Shown: positions 25,191-35,113 of the stretch, in pieces
How positions within the stretch are numbered: position 1 is the first letter of the stretch
Layout: every line of letters starts with the position of its first letter
Assembly (NCBI GenBank): GCA_021108035.1
Contig: JAIORQ010000038.1
Span: 1-51,170 of the forward strand
Source of the DNA: Bacteroidales bacterium
Lineage (GTDB): Bacteria; Bacteroidota; Bacteroidia; Bacteroidales; JAADGE01
Length of the DNA stretch: 51,170 nucleotides
Direction: 5' to 3'
Position numbers and translations under genes: made by a program
The notes under the pieces: model-generated
Seen by the model: only the letters and a program-made list of their open reading frames with translations
Told to the model about the DNA's origin: nothing
Databases searched by the model: none

Positions 25191-27110
25191 TTATTCTCCT
25201 CTGTTAGTATCTGAATAATTTTCTCCCTCAAGTTTATCCAATCGTTTTTTCAGTTCATCATTTTCATTCTTCAATTCTTTTATTGCTTCAACTAAAACAG
25301 GAGCTATACTTCCGTAGGCAACACTGTAATATCCGTTTTCATCTTTTGAGACAATCTCGGGAAATACTGATTCAATATCTTGAGCAATAAAACCGACTTG
25401 TCTTTGGTCATTTCCGGTTTTCCAATTAAAATAGACACCTTCGGTTTCCATAATTTTATCCAAAGCATGATTAATTGGAATTATGTCTTTTTTAAATCGT
25501 TTATCTGAACTGTGTTGCCATCCTGAAGTAGTATATGTTCCGGTTGTAGAACCGTTATATACTGTAAACAGTTGACTTGGATTTGAAGTGCCAATTCCTA
25601 CCCTTCCGTTATTTCTAACTACAAAATCATTATTTACATTCATTATAATATTTTCAATATCATATTCTATGGCTGTATAACCTGACGGAATATTCCCGGC
25701 GGTCCAATCAACCGCAGACCATCCGGCGTTCCAATCATTTTCTGTTATAGTATAACGAACACTATTGTTTGTAGTAGTATTTTCCAAATAAACTTCAATA
25801 TAAACAGGGCTATAAGTTCCGTTTCTCAAAACTCTAATCTTTGAAAAGGTATTTGTAATCCATATGACATTAGATAAAAGAGTTACAGAATGTCTTATAT
25901 TACTGTTATCAGATGGAAATGAAGCAGAAATATAAAGATAAATAGATTGATGTCTGTTTGATGTTAAATCCATAATATTAAATAGTCCTGAAGCTCTGTT
26001 GTTGCCGGATATTTCAGCAATACGATACCAACCATTTGAACTTAAAGATGCACTGTTTGACAGTTTTAACGGGAGATTAAATGCATTATTAATTGAGCCG
26101 GCAAAATATGCATTCCCGTCAACTTCAAGTACATCTTCCACATAAAGATCACCGTCTCCGGTTGAATAATTAACAGTTCCTGAATTTCCTATACGAACCT
26201 CATCTCCTGATACTTGCAATCTTCCTGAAGGAGAACTTATGCCGATTCCAACATTACCGTTTGAATTTAAAATCGTTAAACGATTGACATCATTGGTTTT
26301 TAAATATAGATTTGAACTGCTGTATGAACTGAATCCGCCGGTTATGGACCAAATATCTTTATTAAATATGAAATCATTTCTGTCAGTATAAATATGCGCC
26401 CAGGTACTGTTTGCAGGTCCGATATCAATATATCCGTCAGGACCGGCAAATCTGGCTTTCATCCCTCCGTCAGGTTCATAAACATGTAATTTATAAGACG
26501 GATTAGTTATGCCGATTCCAACATCCGTTGAGTTCACAGATAAAACTTCACTACCCACACCCATAGCTATTCTGCTGTCATCATAAATTCCGAAATAAAA
26601 CTTATCTCCATCTTCTTTTTCTCTGATTATAAGATTTTCTCCTTCAGATTCAATACTCCAGTCAATTGACGCATCGCCTTGGCTTATTCCTAATTCACCA
26701 CCATTTACAGTTAGTTTCGATATTGGTGCAGAAGTTCCTATACCAATGTTTCCACTGTTGTTATTAAACATATCATTTCCGGATACAGTCCAGTCATCAT
26801 CATAAACATCACTGCCAAGTTGTATCCAACTTGAACCATTATAAAAATAAAATCCAGATGTATTATTTGTTTGATATACAAGCAAACTTGCAGCCGGACT
26901 TATAATTCCGGTTCTTTCAGCTTCTGTCATTCTGGGAATCAATAATCCGCTTGAAGCAGATTTAATATCAAGCATTGCAGAATTATCAGGTAAACTTCCG
27001 TCAGAATTTATACTGACATTTTGTGCATTAATATTACCGGAAATCAATAAAAGAAACAAAGTTGGTAAAGCTAATATTAACTTCCGATAAAAAAATATTC
27101 TGGTTTTCAT
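25191..27110 (-). CDS. Surface protein with peptidase S74 chaperone domain
   Basis: A 639-residue exported protein (signal peptide ending NINAQ). The body is a tail-fibre-like string of [16 protein letters not shown] and [16 protein letters not shown] phrases typical of Bacteroidota S74 proteins. At residues about 540-625 lies an intramolecular chaperone (peptidase S74) domain: [37 protein letters not shown] and [17 protein letters not shown] short coiled coil closes the protein ([15 protein letters not shown]). In phage endosialidases this domain trimerises the stalk and cleaves itself off; the Ser-Asp/Lys-Asp pair at the start (SSDKRFKKD) is compatible with activity. Likely a trimeric surface fibre. 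Confidence 0.85.
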   Translation of the reverse strand: MKTRIFFYRKLILALPTLFLLLISGNINAQNVSINSDGSLPDNSAMLDIKSASSGLLIPRMTEAERTGIISPAASLLVYQTNNTSGFYFYNGSSWIQLGSDVYDDDWTVSGNDMFNNNSGNIGIGTSAPISKLTVNGGELGISQGDASIDWSIESEGENLIIREKEDGDKFYFGIYDDSRIAMGVGSEVLSVNSTDVGIGITNPSYKLHVYEPDGGMKARFAGPDGYIDIGPANSTWAHIYTDRNDFIFNKDIWSITGGFSSYSSSNLYLKTNDVNRLTILNSNGNVGIGISSPSGRLQVSGDEVRIGNSGTVNYSTGDGDLYVEDVLEVDGNAYFAGSINNAFNLPLKLSNSASLSSNGWYRIAEISGNNRASGLFNIMDLTSNRHQSIYLYISASFPSDNSNIRHSVTLLSNVIWITNTFSKIRVLRNGTYSPVYIEVYLENTTTNNSVRYTITENDWNAGWSAVDWTAGNIPSGYTAIEYDIENIIMNVNNDFVVRNNGRVGIGTSNPSQLFTVYNGSTTGTYTTSGWQHSSDKRFKKDIIPINHALDKIMETEGVYFNWKTGNDQRQVGFIAQDIESVFPEIVSKDENGYYSVAYGSIAPVLVEAIKELKNENDELKKRLDKLEGENYSDTNRGE

Positions 27111-27138
27111 AAACTTGGTTTTTTGGGATTTTCAAATG

Positions 27139-27146
27139 CAAATATA
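27139..27146 (-). promoter_or_regulatory. -7 promoter element of the S74 gene
   Basis: Minus-strand TATATTTG matches TAnnTTTG 29-36 bp before the ATG; no convincing -33 box. The remainder of the 27111-27493 gap is AT- and T-rich with a hairpin at 27420-27450 and a looser CAGTG/CACTG pair at 27390-27413; I see no gene in it. Confidence 0.5.
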
Positions 27147-27419
27147 TAAATTTATGAATAAAACGCATTTTTTTGGCTCAATTTCAACATTAAAGATATA
27201 TCTTATTTAATTGATTATAATACCATTATGGAAATATACTTAATTGTATAAGCCTTATAATTCTTGACTTAAAGCCTGATTATCTGTTAGTTATTGCTGT
27301 TTGTTTTTGCAGGAATTGTTTCTGTCTTTGAAATTTCTTAACTTTTTTGTCTTTTTTACTTTCTTTTCTTAATCTGACGGCAATGCTTTGCAGTGGCAAA
27401 AGAGACAGCACTGCCTAAA

Positions 27420-27450
27420 CAAAAGAGACAGATACAATCTGTCTCTTTTG
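27420..27450 (-). terminator. Terminator of the second S9 gene
   Basis: CAAAAGAGACAGA and TCTGTCTCTTTTG form a perfect 13-bp stem with a 5-nt loop, 44 bp beyond the S9 stop. On the minus strand it ends in TTTTGTTT. Confidence 0.8.
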
Positions 27451-27493
27451 AGTTATTCATTGTTTTGTTGGCATGTGTTTTTTTTTGAACTGT

Positions 27494-30400
27494 TTATTCT
27501 AATAAACTTAAAAAAAAGGAATATTCAAAGGCCATACTTCGATAGTATGCGTCTCTTCCGCTTGGGCCGGTATGACCGGAATTGTACGATTTTAATAAGA
27601 TTGGTGAAGTACCCAAATTATTTTTTCGCAATCTTGCAGTCATTTTTGTCGGTTGCCAATACCTTACTCTTTCGTCTTTCAGACCTGATATTAAAAGCAT
27701 GGCAGGATATTTTTGTCTTTTAATATTTTCATACGGTGAGTATGAATATATATATTCAAAGTCCGGTTTTTTATCCGGATTTCCAAATTCCTGCCGGTTC
27801 ATGGTTGTTGAATCCGTTAAAGCATCTAATTGACAAACTTGGGGATATTCTAAAATGATTCCCTTGAATAATTCAGGTTTTCTGTTAGCTACAACTCCCA
27901 TTAACATTCCACCTGCACTGCCACCTATACCAAATAACAAACTACTGTCGGTATAATGTTCATTGATTAAAAATTCTGCACAAGAAATATAATCATCAAA
28001 TGTGTTTTTTTTATTAAGCAATTTGCCGTTTTCATGCCATGCTTTGCCCATTTCACTACCACCTCTTACATGTGCGATTGCATATATAAAACCTCTGTCT
28101 AACATACAAAATTTATCAGGCGAAAAATATGGTAAAGTATTATTACTCCCAAAGGAACCGTAAGCTTCTAATATAAGAGGATTGCTGCCGTTGTATTTAA
28201 ATTTTTGATTGATTTTTAAGCCTTGGCTGTTTGTTAAAATTTTCTTTTTATATACCAATGTTACAGGGATTTTTGTTCCGTCAACTCCAGTGCTCCAAAC
28301 TCTTTTAACCTTATAATCTTTTGGCGAGAAATTCTTTATTTTTGTTTCTTTAAGCAGTGTCATTGTTTTTGAACTCATGTTATATTCATAAGTTTTTGGG
28401 GGCTTAATAAATGTAGAGACACGTATTTTCAATTTGTCGGAATGATAATTATATTCAAGGAGGTTTAAAGAATAAAATTCTTCATTAAATTTTATTAACT
28501 CACTCTCATTTGTTTTTAAATTAATAACTCTCAGGCTTTGTTGTACATTATATATCTCACTTAATACCAGAAAATTTTCACATACATAGAAATTCTTTAA
28601 AAGAGTATCCTTACTTGCCGGAATTATTTCTTCCCAATTTTTATATTCGGTATCATTTTTAGATGTCTTGAACAATCTGTTATTTAAAGCATCTTTATTA
28701 CTAAGGATATAAAAATCATTTTTTGACTCTTTTACTCTGTAAAAATGATTTTTTTCTCTATGACAGAAAATTTTAAAATTATCATCGGGCTTATTCGCAT
28801 TAATATACCAAAGTTCAGAAGTAGTATAATTAAACATTTCCAAAAAAATATAATTACCGAGTTTTGATTTTCTGATACCTACATCAAAATACTTATCCTT
28901 TTCCCGGTAAATAAGTTCGTCTTCAGAAAAGTCATTTCCTAATTTGTGTTTATACACAGAAGCTGGGCGATTTAAGGAATCCTGAAGCACATAATAAAAT
29001 GTTTTACTGTCGTTTGCCCATGCCGGTCCCCAAATATTATTAATACTGTCCTTTTCTGTTGTTTTTTGCTCAATATTAATAAAAAAACATGTTTTATGTT
29101 CACTGCCGTCTTTATCTATTCCTACGGCAATGTGTTTATTATTCGGGCTTATTTCTGTAAAATGTAAATAAAAATTATCATATTTATTTGCCCAAGTATT
29201 AAAATCAAATAATATCTCTTCTTTTGCTCCGACAGATTCCCTTTTTCTGCACAATACGGGGTATTCGGAATGCTTTTTATATCTTTGATAATATATATAT
29301 TCTCCGGATTTCTTTTTATCAAATATCTCTCTTTGTTCAGGAAATTTTCTAACCATCTCCTTGAATAAAGTATTTTGCTTTTCTCGAAGCGGTATAAAAT
29401 AGTTGTAAGTATATTTATTTTCCTCTTTTATATATTTCCGGACATTTTCATCATTAATATTTTCCAACCATTTGTACTCGTCAATTATAATTTTATCATG
29501 AATTTTAATTTTAGAATTTCCGATAAATGCTTCTGGCACGGGCAATGAATCGTTTTTTACTTGCATATCTCTGAATTGTTGCTCCAAAGGCTTATAACGT
29601 TCAAGATCATTAATTGCTTTTTGATGTAATTTATTATGGGTTACAATATTATACTTATCCCAATATTCCTTATTATAAGTCAAAGGGTATCTGTAAAGTG
29701 AAAAGTAATTTGAATGCGGAACTGTTTCACTTTTTTTAAACTTGTTTACCTGCTTAACTCTTATTCTGTTAACGATTAATTGTTCTTCAACTGAAACAGT
29801 ATCAATATTTACATGCTTTAGGAAACAATTATCATTCAATCTTTTCCGGAGTATTTGGCTTAAGTACCATTTATTATTAATTTTCTTATAATCTATTCTC
29901 ACTGTATAGGGGTGTGGCCCCAGTTTTTGTAAAGGTTTAACTTTTAAAATATTGTATTCTATACGTATAAAAGCATAAGATTTTATATCAAGATAAATCT
30001 TACCTTCAAATTCTGCATTAAAGTATTTTCTTCTGTTAAAATATTTTGCATACCCCGGATTATAATTCCTAAATTGTAAAGCTTTGGGTTTAAAAGATAT
30101 AATAATTACCATACGATTATTAAATGTGGTTCTGCCTTCAATTTTATATTTGTAATGTTTAAAATGATCATTGCTCATAAATTCATTCAAATATTTTACT
30201 TTATCGGCAGAAATTAAATTTAAGGGACCGCCCACAGTAAGCAAATCGTACAAGCGTTTTGAATTATATTCACTTATTCTCGCTTCAATTACTTTAACTT
30301 GGTCGTTTGGACTTGTATATAAATCGAAATAGTTATTTAGTCCGTCAACCCAAGTACAATTTATTTTATCTCTTTCAGCATAGTATTGCTTTTGGGCAGA

Positions 30401-30916
30401 ATAAATACTGTAAATATCTGTATAAGCGGCATAATGAAATGTACAGGCAGCCTCCATGAGGTTAATATAACTGCTGTCTTCTTTCATTAATGATCTGTAA
30501 AAAGCATCATAATAAACAGGTTTTGCAGGATAATTTTCAGGTATTTTTGCAATTGCCCGCTGTAACAGTTCTAAAGCTTTCAATGGTTTTACGATTACTT
30601 CGTCTATCTCATACAGATTTTCTTTTAAATTAACATTTAATTGAGCCTTTATGTTATATTTTTTTGTTTGATAACCTATACAAGAAAAAGTCAATTGTTT
30701 ATCTTTAAATTGAACCAGAACTTTAAGTTCATAATCACCATCCTCATTAGTAACGGTTCCCAATGCAATTTCTTCTATATATACATTGACAAACGGAATT
30801 CCTTTTAAATCTTTATTATTGATAACTTTTCCGGAAACAAGAAAATAACTGTCTTGGGCATACAAGTTATATAAACTTAAAACAGTTGTGCAGATAATTA
30901 TTAATAAACATTTCAT
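27494..30916 (-). CDS. Carboxypeptidase-regulatory/S9 oligopeptidase fusion, copy 2
   Basis: A 1140-residue paralogue of the protein at 16678-20100, same length and domain order: signal peptide (LYNLYAQ), CarboxypepD_reg-like domain (GKVINNKDLKGIPFVNVYI), a middle region with YYDAFYRSLMKEDSSYI and LERYKPLEQQFRDMQ, then the oligopeptidase B-type unit starting at EYKWLENINDENVRKYIKEE. The triad is intact: Ser1000 in GGSAGGM, Asp in GLKDERV, His in NSGHTGPSG. It is probably an outer-membrane or periplasmic peptidase. It diverges from the peroxiredoxin gene with a shared 149-bp regulatory spacer, but no clear minus-strand promoter was found there. Confidence 0.85.
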   Translation of the reverse strand: MKCLLIIICTTVLSLYNLYAQDSYFLVSGKVINNKDLKGIPFVNVYIEEIALGTVTNEDGDYELKVLVQFKDKQLTFSCIGYQTKKYNIKAQLNVNLKENLYEIDEVIVKPLKALELLQRAIAKIPENYPAKPVYYDAFYRSLMKEDSSYINLMEAACTFHYAAYTDIYSIYSAQKQYYAERDKINCTWVDGLNNYFDLYTSPNDQVKVIEARISEYNSKRLYDLLTVGGPLNLISADKVKYLNEFMSNDHFKHYKYKIEGRTTFNNRMVIIISFKPKALQFRNYNPGYAKYFNRRKYFNAEFEGKIYLDIKSYAFIRIEYNILKVKPLQKLGPHPYTVRIDYKKINNKWYLSQILRKRLNDNCFLKHVNIDTVSVEEQLIVNRIRVKQVNKFKKSETVPHSNYFSLYRYPLTYNKEYWDKYNIVTHNKLHQKAINDLERYKPLEQQFRDMQVKNDSLPVPEAFIGNSKIKIHDKIIIDEYKWLENINDENVRKYIKEENKYTYNYFIPLREKQNTLFKEMVRKFPEQREIFDKKKSGEYIYYQRYKKHSEYPVLCRKRESVGAKEEILFDFNTWANKYDNFYLHFTEISPNNKHIAVGIDKDGSEHKTCFFINIEQKTTEKDSINNIWGPAWANDSKTFYYVLQDSLNRPASVYKHKLGNDFSEDELIYREKDKYFDVGIRKSKLGNYIFLEMFNYTTSELWYINANKPDDNFKIFCHREKNHFYRVKESKNDFYILSNKDALNNRLFKTSKNDTEYKNWEEIIPASKDTLLKNFYVCENFLVLSEIYNVQQSLRVINLKTNESELIKFNEEFYSLNLLEYNYHSDKLKIRVSTFIKPPKTYEYNMSSKTMTLLKETKIKNFSPKDYKVKRVWSTGVDGTKIPVTLVYKKKILTNSQGLKINQKFKYNGSNPLILEAYGSFGSNNTLPYFSPDKFCMLDRGFIYAIAHVRGGSEMGKAWHENGKLLNKKNTFDDYISCAEFLINEHYTDSSLLFGIGGSAGGMLMGVVANRKPELFKGIILEYPQVCQLDALTDSTTMNRQEFGNPDKKPDFEYIYSYSPYENIKRQKYPAMLLISGLKDERVRYWQPTKMTARLRKNNLGTSPILLKSYNSGHTGPSGRDAYYRSMAFEYSFFLSLLE

Positions 30917-30983
30917 TTTAATAAAAGTTTAAAATTTTAAAGTTGATTTTTTTTTGTAAATTTATAAAAAAAAACGAAAAAAA

Positions 30984-31015
30984 TTTGCACAGTAAATAAA
31001 ATCATATTATATTTG
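30984..31015 (+). promoter_or_regulatory. Promoter of the peroxiredoxin gene
   Basis: TTTG (30984-30987), N20, TATATTTG (31008-31015): an exact Bacteroidota promoter. Transcription should start around 31020-31025, inside or beside the PerR-like boxes. Confidence 0.8.
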
Positions 31016-31043
31016 TAATTATTATATTTTTGTAATCATTACA
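31013..31043 (+). promoter_or_regulatory. Two tandem PerR/Fur-like operator boxes
   Basis: Box 1 (31013-31027) matches 12 of 14 fixed positions of the PerR consensus TTATAATNATTATAA and overlaps the -7 element. Box 2 contains the perfect palindrome TGTAAT-C-ATTACA (31031-31043). Their place at the start point suits repression by the PerR-like protein encoded at 39176-39589; the pairing is inferred. Confidence 0.65.
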
Positions 31044-31065
31044 TTTTAATTTAAATAAAAAAATT

Positions 31066-31725
31066 ATGGAAAATAAAAAAGGAATGCCTTTATTGGGTGA
31101 TAATTTTCCCGAGATAAAAGTTCAAACAACTCACGGTATTAAGAATTTACCGGAAGATTATAAAGGAAAATGGTTTGTATTATTCAGTCATCCGGCTGAT
31201 TTTACACCTGTTTGTACAACTGAATTTGTTGCTTTTCAAAAACGTTATGACAAATTTAAAGCATTAAATTGCGAATTAATCGGACTTAGTGTCGATCAAG
31301 TTTTTTCTCATATTAAGTGGGAAGAATGGATAAAAGATAATATGGATATTCAGATTGAATTCCCGATAATTGCAGATACCGGAAAAGTGGCTGAAACTCT
31401 CGGTATTATTCATCCCGGAAAGGGTACAAATACAGTAAGAGCAGTATTTGTTGTTGACCCTGATGCCAAACTTCGCATTATGATTTACTATCCGCAAGAA
31501 CTCGGCAGAAATATGGATGAAATATTGAGAGCCGTTGAAGCAATGCAGGTTTCTGATAAAAATGGAGTTGCAATGCCGGCAAATTGGCCGAATAATGAAT
31601 TAATGGGCGATCACGTAATAATACCTCCTGCAACTGATGTAAAAACCAAGCAAGACAGACTTGAAAAAGCTAAAGCCGGAAAATTTGAATGTTATGACTG
31701 GTGGCTTTGTCATAAAAAATTATAA
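31066..31725 (+). CDS. Peroxiredoxin, Prx6/archaeal-type
   Basis: This 219-residue thiol peroxidase reduces H2O2 and organic peroxides. The peroxidatic cysteine lies in [13 protein letters not shown] (about residue 47), with the conserved Arg in [11 protein letters not shown]. The C-terminal arm typical of the Prx6-like archaeal group is present, with two further cysteines (FECYDWWLC) that could resolve the disulfide. Length fits (about 215-220). It opens the oxygen-defence island, followed 41 bp later by superoxide reductase, and has an exact promoter with two PerR-like boxes. Confidence 0.92.
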   Translation: MENKKGMPLLGDNFPEIKVQTTHGIKNLPEDYKGKWFVLFSHPADFTPVCTTEFVAFQKRYDKFKALNCELIGLSVDQVFSHIKWEEWIKDNMDIQIEFPIIADTGKVAETLGIIHPGKGTNTVRAVFVVDPDAKLRIMIYYPQELGRNMDEILRAVEAMQVSDKNGVAMPANWPNNELMGDHVIIPPATDVKTKQDRLEKAKAGKFECYDWWLCHKKL

Positions 31726-31766
31726 AAGTATGGATTAAATATTAATAATTTTAAAATCTAATTATC

Positions 31767-32144
31767 ATGAAAATAAATAAGTACGAAGACATTTCGCAAA
31801 TCGAACGTGAAGCAAAAAAGGATTATATTGACAGACATTCCGCTTTTGTACATTGTGAAAAAGAGGCGAAAGCAGGCGAAAAATTTAAAGTAAAAGTAAA
31901 AGTAGGCGATGAGTATCCCCATCCGGACGATCCTGATCATTATATTGCATGGGTACAATTGTGGAATGGTGAAAAAATGCTTGCCGAAGCTAATTTTATT
32001 GAAGGAGCATTGGGAAATGAAGCGAACAATTTAGAAGTTGACTTCTATATTGTGCCTAAAAAGAATATGAAACTTATTGCTCAGGCATTTTGTACTAAGC
32101 ACGGTTTGTGGCAGAGTGAAGAAATGCAAATCGCTGTAAAATAA
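31767..32144 (+). CDS. sor: Superoxide reductase (class II, neelaredoxin type)
   Basis: A 125-residue non-heme iron protein that reduces superoxide to H2O2 without making O2, as expected in anaerobes. It lacks the N-terminal desulforedoxin domain, so it is class II. The Fe(His4Cys) site is visible as SAFVHCEKEAKAGEKF, YPHPDDPDHYIAW (two His) and FCTKHGLW (Cys and His). It follows the peroxiredoxin gene after 41 bp; the product of SOR is the substrate of that enzyme, so joint expression makes sense. Confidence 0.93.
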   Translation: MKINKYEDISQIEREAKKDYIDRHSAFVHCEKEAKAGEKFKVKVKVGDEYPHPDDPDHYIAWVQLWNGEKMLAEANFIEGALGNEANNLEVDFYIVPKKNMKLIAQAFCTKHGLWQSEEMQIAVK

Positions 32145-32245
32145 TAAATTAAAGAGATGCAAAATAATTATTTTCAGCATCTCATATTTTTAACTTAACC
32201 TTATTTATACACAGCGTTTTAACATACCATGCTGAAAAGGATAAT

Positions 32246-32310
32246 ATCACACAGATTACGCAGAATAACACAGAAAAAAATTCTGTGAAAATCTGTGAAA
32301 TCTGTGTGAT
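32246..32310. repeat. Inverted repeat of the CACAGATT type
   Basis: ATCACACAGATT (32246-32257) is mirrored by AATCTGTGTGAT (32299-32310), with further imperfect pairing (ACACAGAA/TTCTGTG) inside. Similar intergenic hairpins are common in Bacteroidota. It separates superoxide reductase and ferritin genes. Confidence 0.75.
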
Positions 32311-32399
32311 AGATTAAATGTATTCTTTTTAAAAGAAAAAACGGTTTTTTTAGGGGGACTGCATTATTCATAAAAATTAAAAAAACAAAAAATTAAATT

Positions 32400-32909
32400 A
32401 TGTTGAATAAAAAAATTGAAAAAGAATTAAACGATCAGATTAATGCTGAATATTGGTCGGCTTATTTTTATTTGTCAATGGCGGCATATTTTGAAAGTGA
32501 AAATCTGCCCGGCTTTGCAAACTGGATGAGAATTCAATATCAAGAAGAAATTTCGCATGTATTGAAATTCTTTGATTACATAAATGAACGCGGCGGACGT
32601 GTAATATTGAAACCAATTGATGCTGTGAAAACAGTATGGAACGATCCTATTGAAATTTTTGAAGATACATACAAACATGAGCAAAAAGTTACGGAATTAA
32701 TAAATAATCTTGTAAATATTTCTTTTGAAGAAAAAGATCATGCCACATATAATATGTTGCAATGGTATGTAGCCGAACAAGTTGAAGAAGAAGCCGCTGC
32801 CGACAGCATTTTGCAGCAATTGAAAATGTTGGAAGGAAATAAACACGGTTTATTGATGCTCGACAGAGAATTGAAACAAAGAACATTTACAGACGAAACG
32901 GCTAAATAA
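32400..32909 (+). CDS. ftnA: Ferritin, bacterial non-heme type
   Basis: This 169-residue four-helix protein stores iron and limits Fenton chemistry. Ferroxidase ligands are recognisable: Glu in LNDQINAEYWSAYFYLS, then YQEEISHVLKFFDYINERGG (Glu-Glu-x-x-His), and in the third and fourth helices EEKDHATYNML and WYVAEQVEEEAAAD. Length and motifs match FtnA rather than bacterioferritin (no heme Met context). It stands in the oxygen-defence island, separated from superoxide reductase by a hairpin repeat. Confidence 0.93.
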   Translation: MLNKKIEKELNDQINAEYWSAYFYLSMAAYFESENLPGFANWMRIQYQEEISHVLKFFDYINERGGRVILKPIDAVKTVWNDPIEIFEDTYKHEQKVTELINNLVNISFEEKDHATYNMLQWYVAEQVEEEAAADSILQQLKMLEGNKHGLLMLDRELKQRTFTDETAK

Positions 32910-33052
32910 TACTATTGTCATTTAGTAGTCATTTGATTGTCATTAGGTTATCATTTGATTATGAGACACAGAGCAATTGAAGCAAACAAATGAAGCAAAG
33001 CAATAATCTCAAAGCAAATCAACAATTTTTTATTTAATTAAATATATTATAA

Positions 33053-34033
33053 ATGGATTTATCTGTAAAATATTTAGGCTTGGATTTAAAAAATCCGATT
33101 ATTATTGGAAGTTCGGGATTATCAGATTCTGCAAAAAAAATAATAAATTTGGAAAATGCCGGAGCGGGTGCTGTAGTCATTAAATCTCTGTTTGAAGAGC
33201 AGATTCTTGCAGAAATGGGTAAAAGTCAAAATTTAGATTATCACGACTATCCCGAAGCTCATGATTATGCTCGTTATTACACAAAAGAAAAAAATACCAA
33301 TGATTATTTAGATTTAATTAAAGGAGCAAAAAAATCTGTTGAAATTCCGGTAATTGCAAGTATAAATTGTGTAAACAGTAAAGAGTGGACTTCATTTGCA
33401 AAAAAAATTGAAACCGCAGGAGCAGATGCACTTGAAATAAATGTTTCAATGTTGCCTTCGAATATCGAACTGAACAGTAATGAAAACGAGCAAAAATATT
33501 TTGATATTATATCTGAAGTAAGAAAAAGCATTAAAATTCCTATTGCTCTGAAAATGAGTAGTTATTCAGCCGGATTAGCTCAATTAATTCAAAAATTGAG
33601 TTGGACAAAAAATACAGATGCCTTTGTGTTATTTAACCGATATTACAGTCCTGATATTGATTTACATAAAATGAAAATTGTGTCTTCAAATGTATTTAGT
33701 ACTCCGGAAGAAATTTCCGTTTCTTTAAGGTGGATAGCTTTATTAAGTAACAAAATACAATTACCTTTAATTGCCACAACAGGAATTCATAACAGCGAAG
33801 GAGTAGTAAAACAAATACTTGCAGGTGCACAAGCCGTCCAAATTGTTTCAACTGTTTATAAAAACGGAAACGAATACATCGGCGAAATAATCAGAGGATT
33901 AGAAGATTGGATGAATAAAAACAATCATAAAACTCTATCTGATTTCAGAGGATTATTGAGTTACGATAAAGCAAAGGGCGGTGCTGCATTTGAACGAGTA
34001 CAATTTATGAAATATTTTTCTGATATTACCTAA
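33053..34033 (+). CDS. Dihydroorotate dehydrogenase-like flavoprotein
   Basis: A 326-residue TIM-barrel FMN enzyme of the DHOD-like family: MDLSVKYLGLDLKNPIIIGS at the N terminus, GAGAVVIKSLFEEQI, PVIASINCVNSKEW, ADALEINVSM, PIALKMSSYSAG (the conserved Lys), LIATTGIHNSEGVVKQILAG (phosphate-binding Gly region). True PyrD class 1 members have a catalytic Cys/Ser loop that is not clearly matched, and this subgroup is annotated only as DHOD-like, so pyrimidine synthesis is not assured. It lies between ferritin and a transporter gene, possibly cotranscribed with the latter (29-bp gap). Confidence 0.82.
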   Translation: MDLSVKYLGLDLKNPIIIGSSGLSDSAKKIINLENAGAGAVVIKSLFEEQILAEMGKSQNLDYHDYPEAHDYARYYTKEKNTNDYLDLIKGAKKSVEIPVIASINCVNSKEWTSFAKKIETAGADALEINVSMLPSNIELNSNENEQKYFDIISEVRKSIKIPIALKMSSYSAGLAQLIQKLSWTKNTDAFVLFNRYYSPDIDLHKMKIVSSNVFSTPEEISVSLRWIALLSNKIQLPLIATTGIHNSEGVVKQILAGAQAVQIVSTVYKNGNEYIGEIIRGLEDWMNKNNHKTLSDFRGLLSYDKAKGGAAFERVQFMKYFSDIT

Positions 34034-34062
34034 TAAATAAGTACTGCATAGTATAAATTAAT

Positions 34063-35016
34063 ATGATAGTTTTTTTTAAAGTATTTGAATCAATCGTAAT
34101 ATTATTTGGAATAGGAATTATTGGTTTTACAATTATATCAAGAAAAATTGTTCCGATAAAAATACTTGATGTTCTTTCTCCCTTAATTCTTGACATTGCC
34201 TTGCCTTGTCTGATTTTTACAAATATTATTTATCGTTTCGAGCCGCAAAATTTTCCTACATGGTGGACTCTGCCCCTTTGGTGGATTGGATTTACTATTG
34301 TAACAATATTGTTGTCATTTATTGGTATGATACTGATAAAAAAGAAATACAGGCCGGAAATTGGTATTAGCTTATTATATCCAAATGCTATTTTCGTTCC
34401 AATGATTATTATTCAAAATCTTTTTGGTGATAATTCATCCTTATTGGTAGAGCTTTTTATAATTACACTGATTTTCCCTGTTTTTATGTTTAATACCTAT
34501 CACCTGTTTTTTCATACTAAAGAGTCTTCAAAGAACAAATTTAATTGGAGTAAATTTTTTAATCCGATTCTGATAGTTACAGTTCTTGCTATTGCAATTC
34601 GACTGTTGGGTGTTTCTGAAAGTGTTCCGAATGCAGTCCTTTCAATAACAAAAATTTTGGGGAATACTGCTTTACCTTTAATTCTGCTTTTAATAGGCGG
34701 AAACGTTTATGTTGATTTTCAAAAAAGAGGAAAAATCCAACTTAATTCAATATTATTATTTGTAGCACTAAAAAATTTCCTTTTCCCCGGTGTTGTTCTT
34801 TTATTGCTGATAATTATAAAACCGGCGTTTTCTGTAGCATTTTTAATTTTTCTTCTCAGTGTAGTGCCGCCAATTACAGCTGTTCCGATTTTAACAAATA
34901 AGGCTGGAGGAGATGCTTCTTTAACAAATCAATTTTTAATATCAAGTTTTTTAGTATCTGTTATTTCAATACCTTTAGGAATGTTGGTATTTGAAAATTT
35001 TTTCTCATTAAATTAA
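34063..35016 (+). CDS. AEC-family (auxin efflux carrier-like) transporter
   Basis: A 317-residue inner-membrane protein with about ten hydrophobic helices and the inverted five-helix repeat of the AEC family. Markers include LSPLILDIALPCLIFTNIIY in the first half and ILGNTALPLILLLIGGNVYV in the second, where the paired Pro-containing motifs cross, and FLFPGVVLLLLII. AEC members export carboxylates or similar small molecules; the substrate here is unknown. It follows the DHOD-like gene by 29 bp. Confidence 0.85.
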   Translation: MIVFFKVFESIVILFGIGIIGFTIISRKIVPIKILDVLSPLILDIALPCLIFTNIIYRFEPQNFPTWWTLPLWWIGFTIVTILLSFIGMILIKKKYRPEIGISLLYPNAIFVPMIIIQNLFGDNSSLLVELFIITLIFPVFMFNTYHLFFHTKESSKNKFNWSKFFNPILIVTVLAIAIRLLGVSESVPNAVLSITKILGNTALPLILLLIGGNVYVDFQKRGKIQLNSILLFVALKNFLFPGVVLLLLIIIKPAFSVAFLIFLLSVVPPITAVPILTNKAGGDASLTNQFLISSFLVSVISIPLGMLVFENFFSLN

Positions 35017-35113
35017 AAATAATATGAAATCATTAAAAAAAAAATAACAATATTATTATGACAGAATAAAAAACCCGGCAGAACATGCACGGCAAATATT
35101 AGAAATGTATTGA

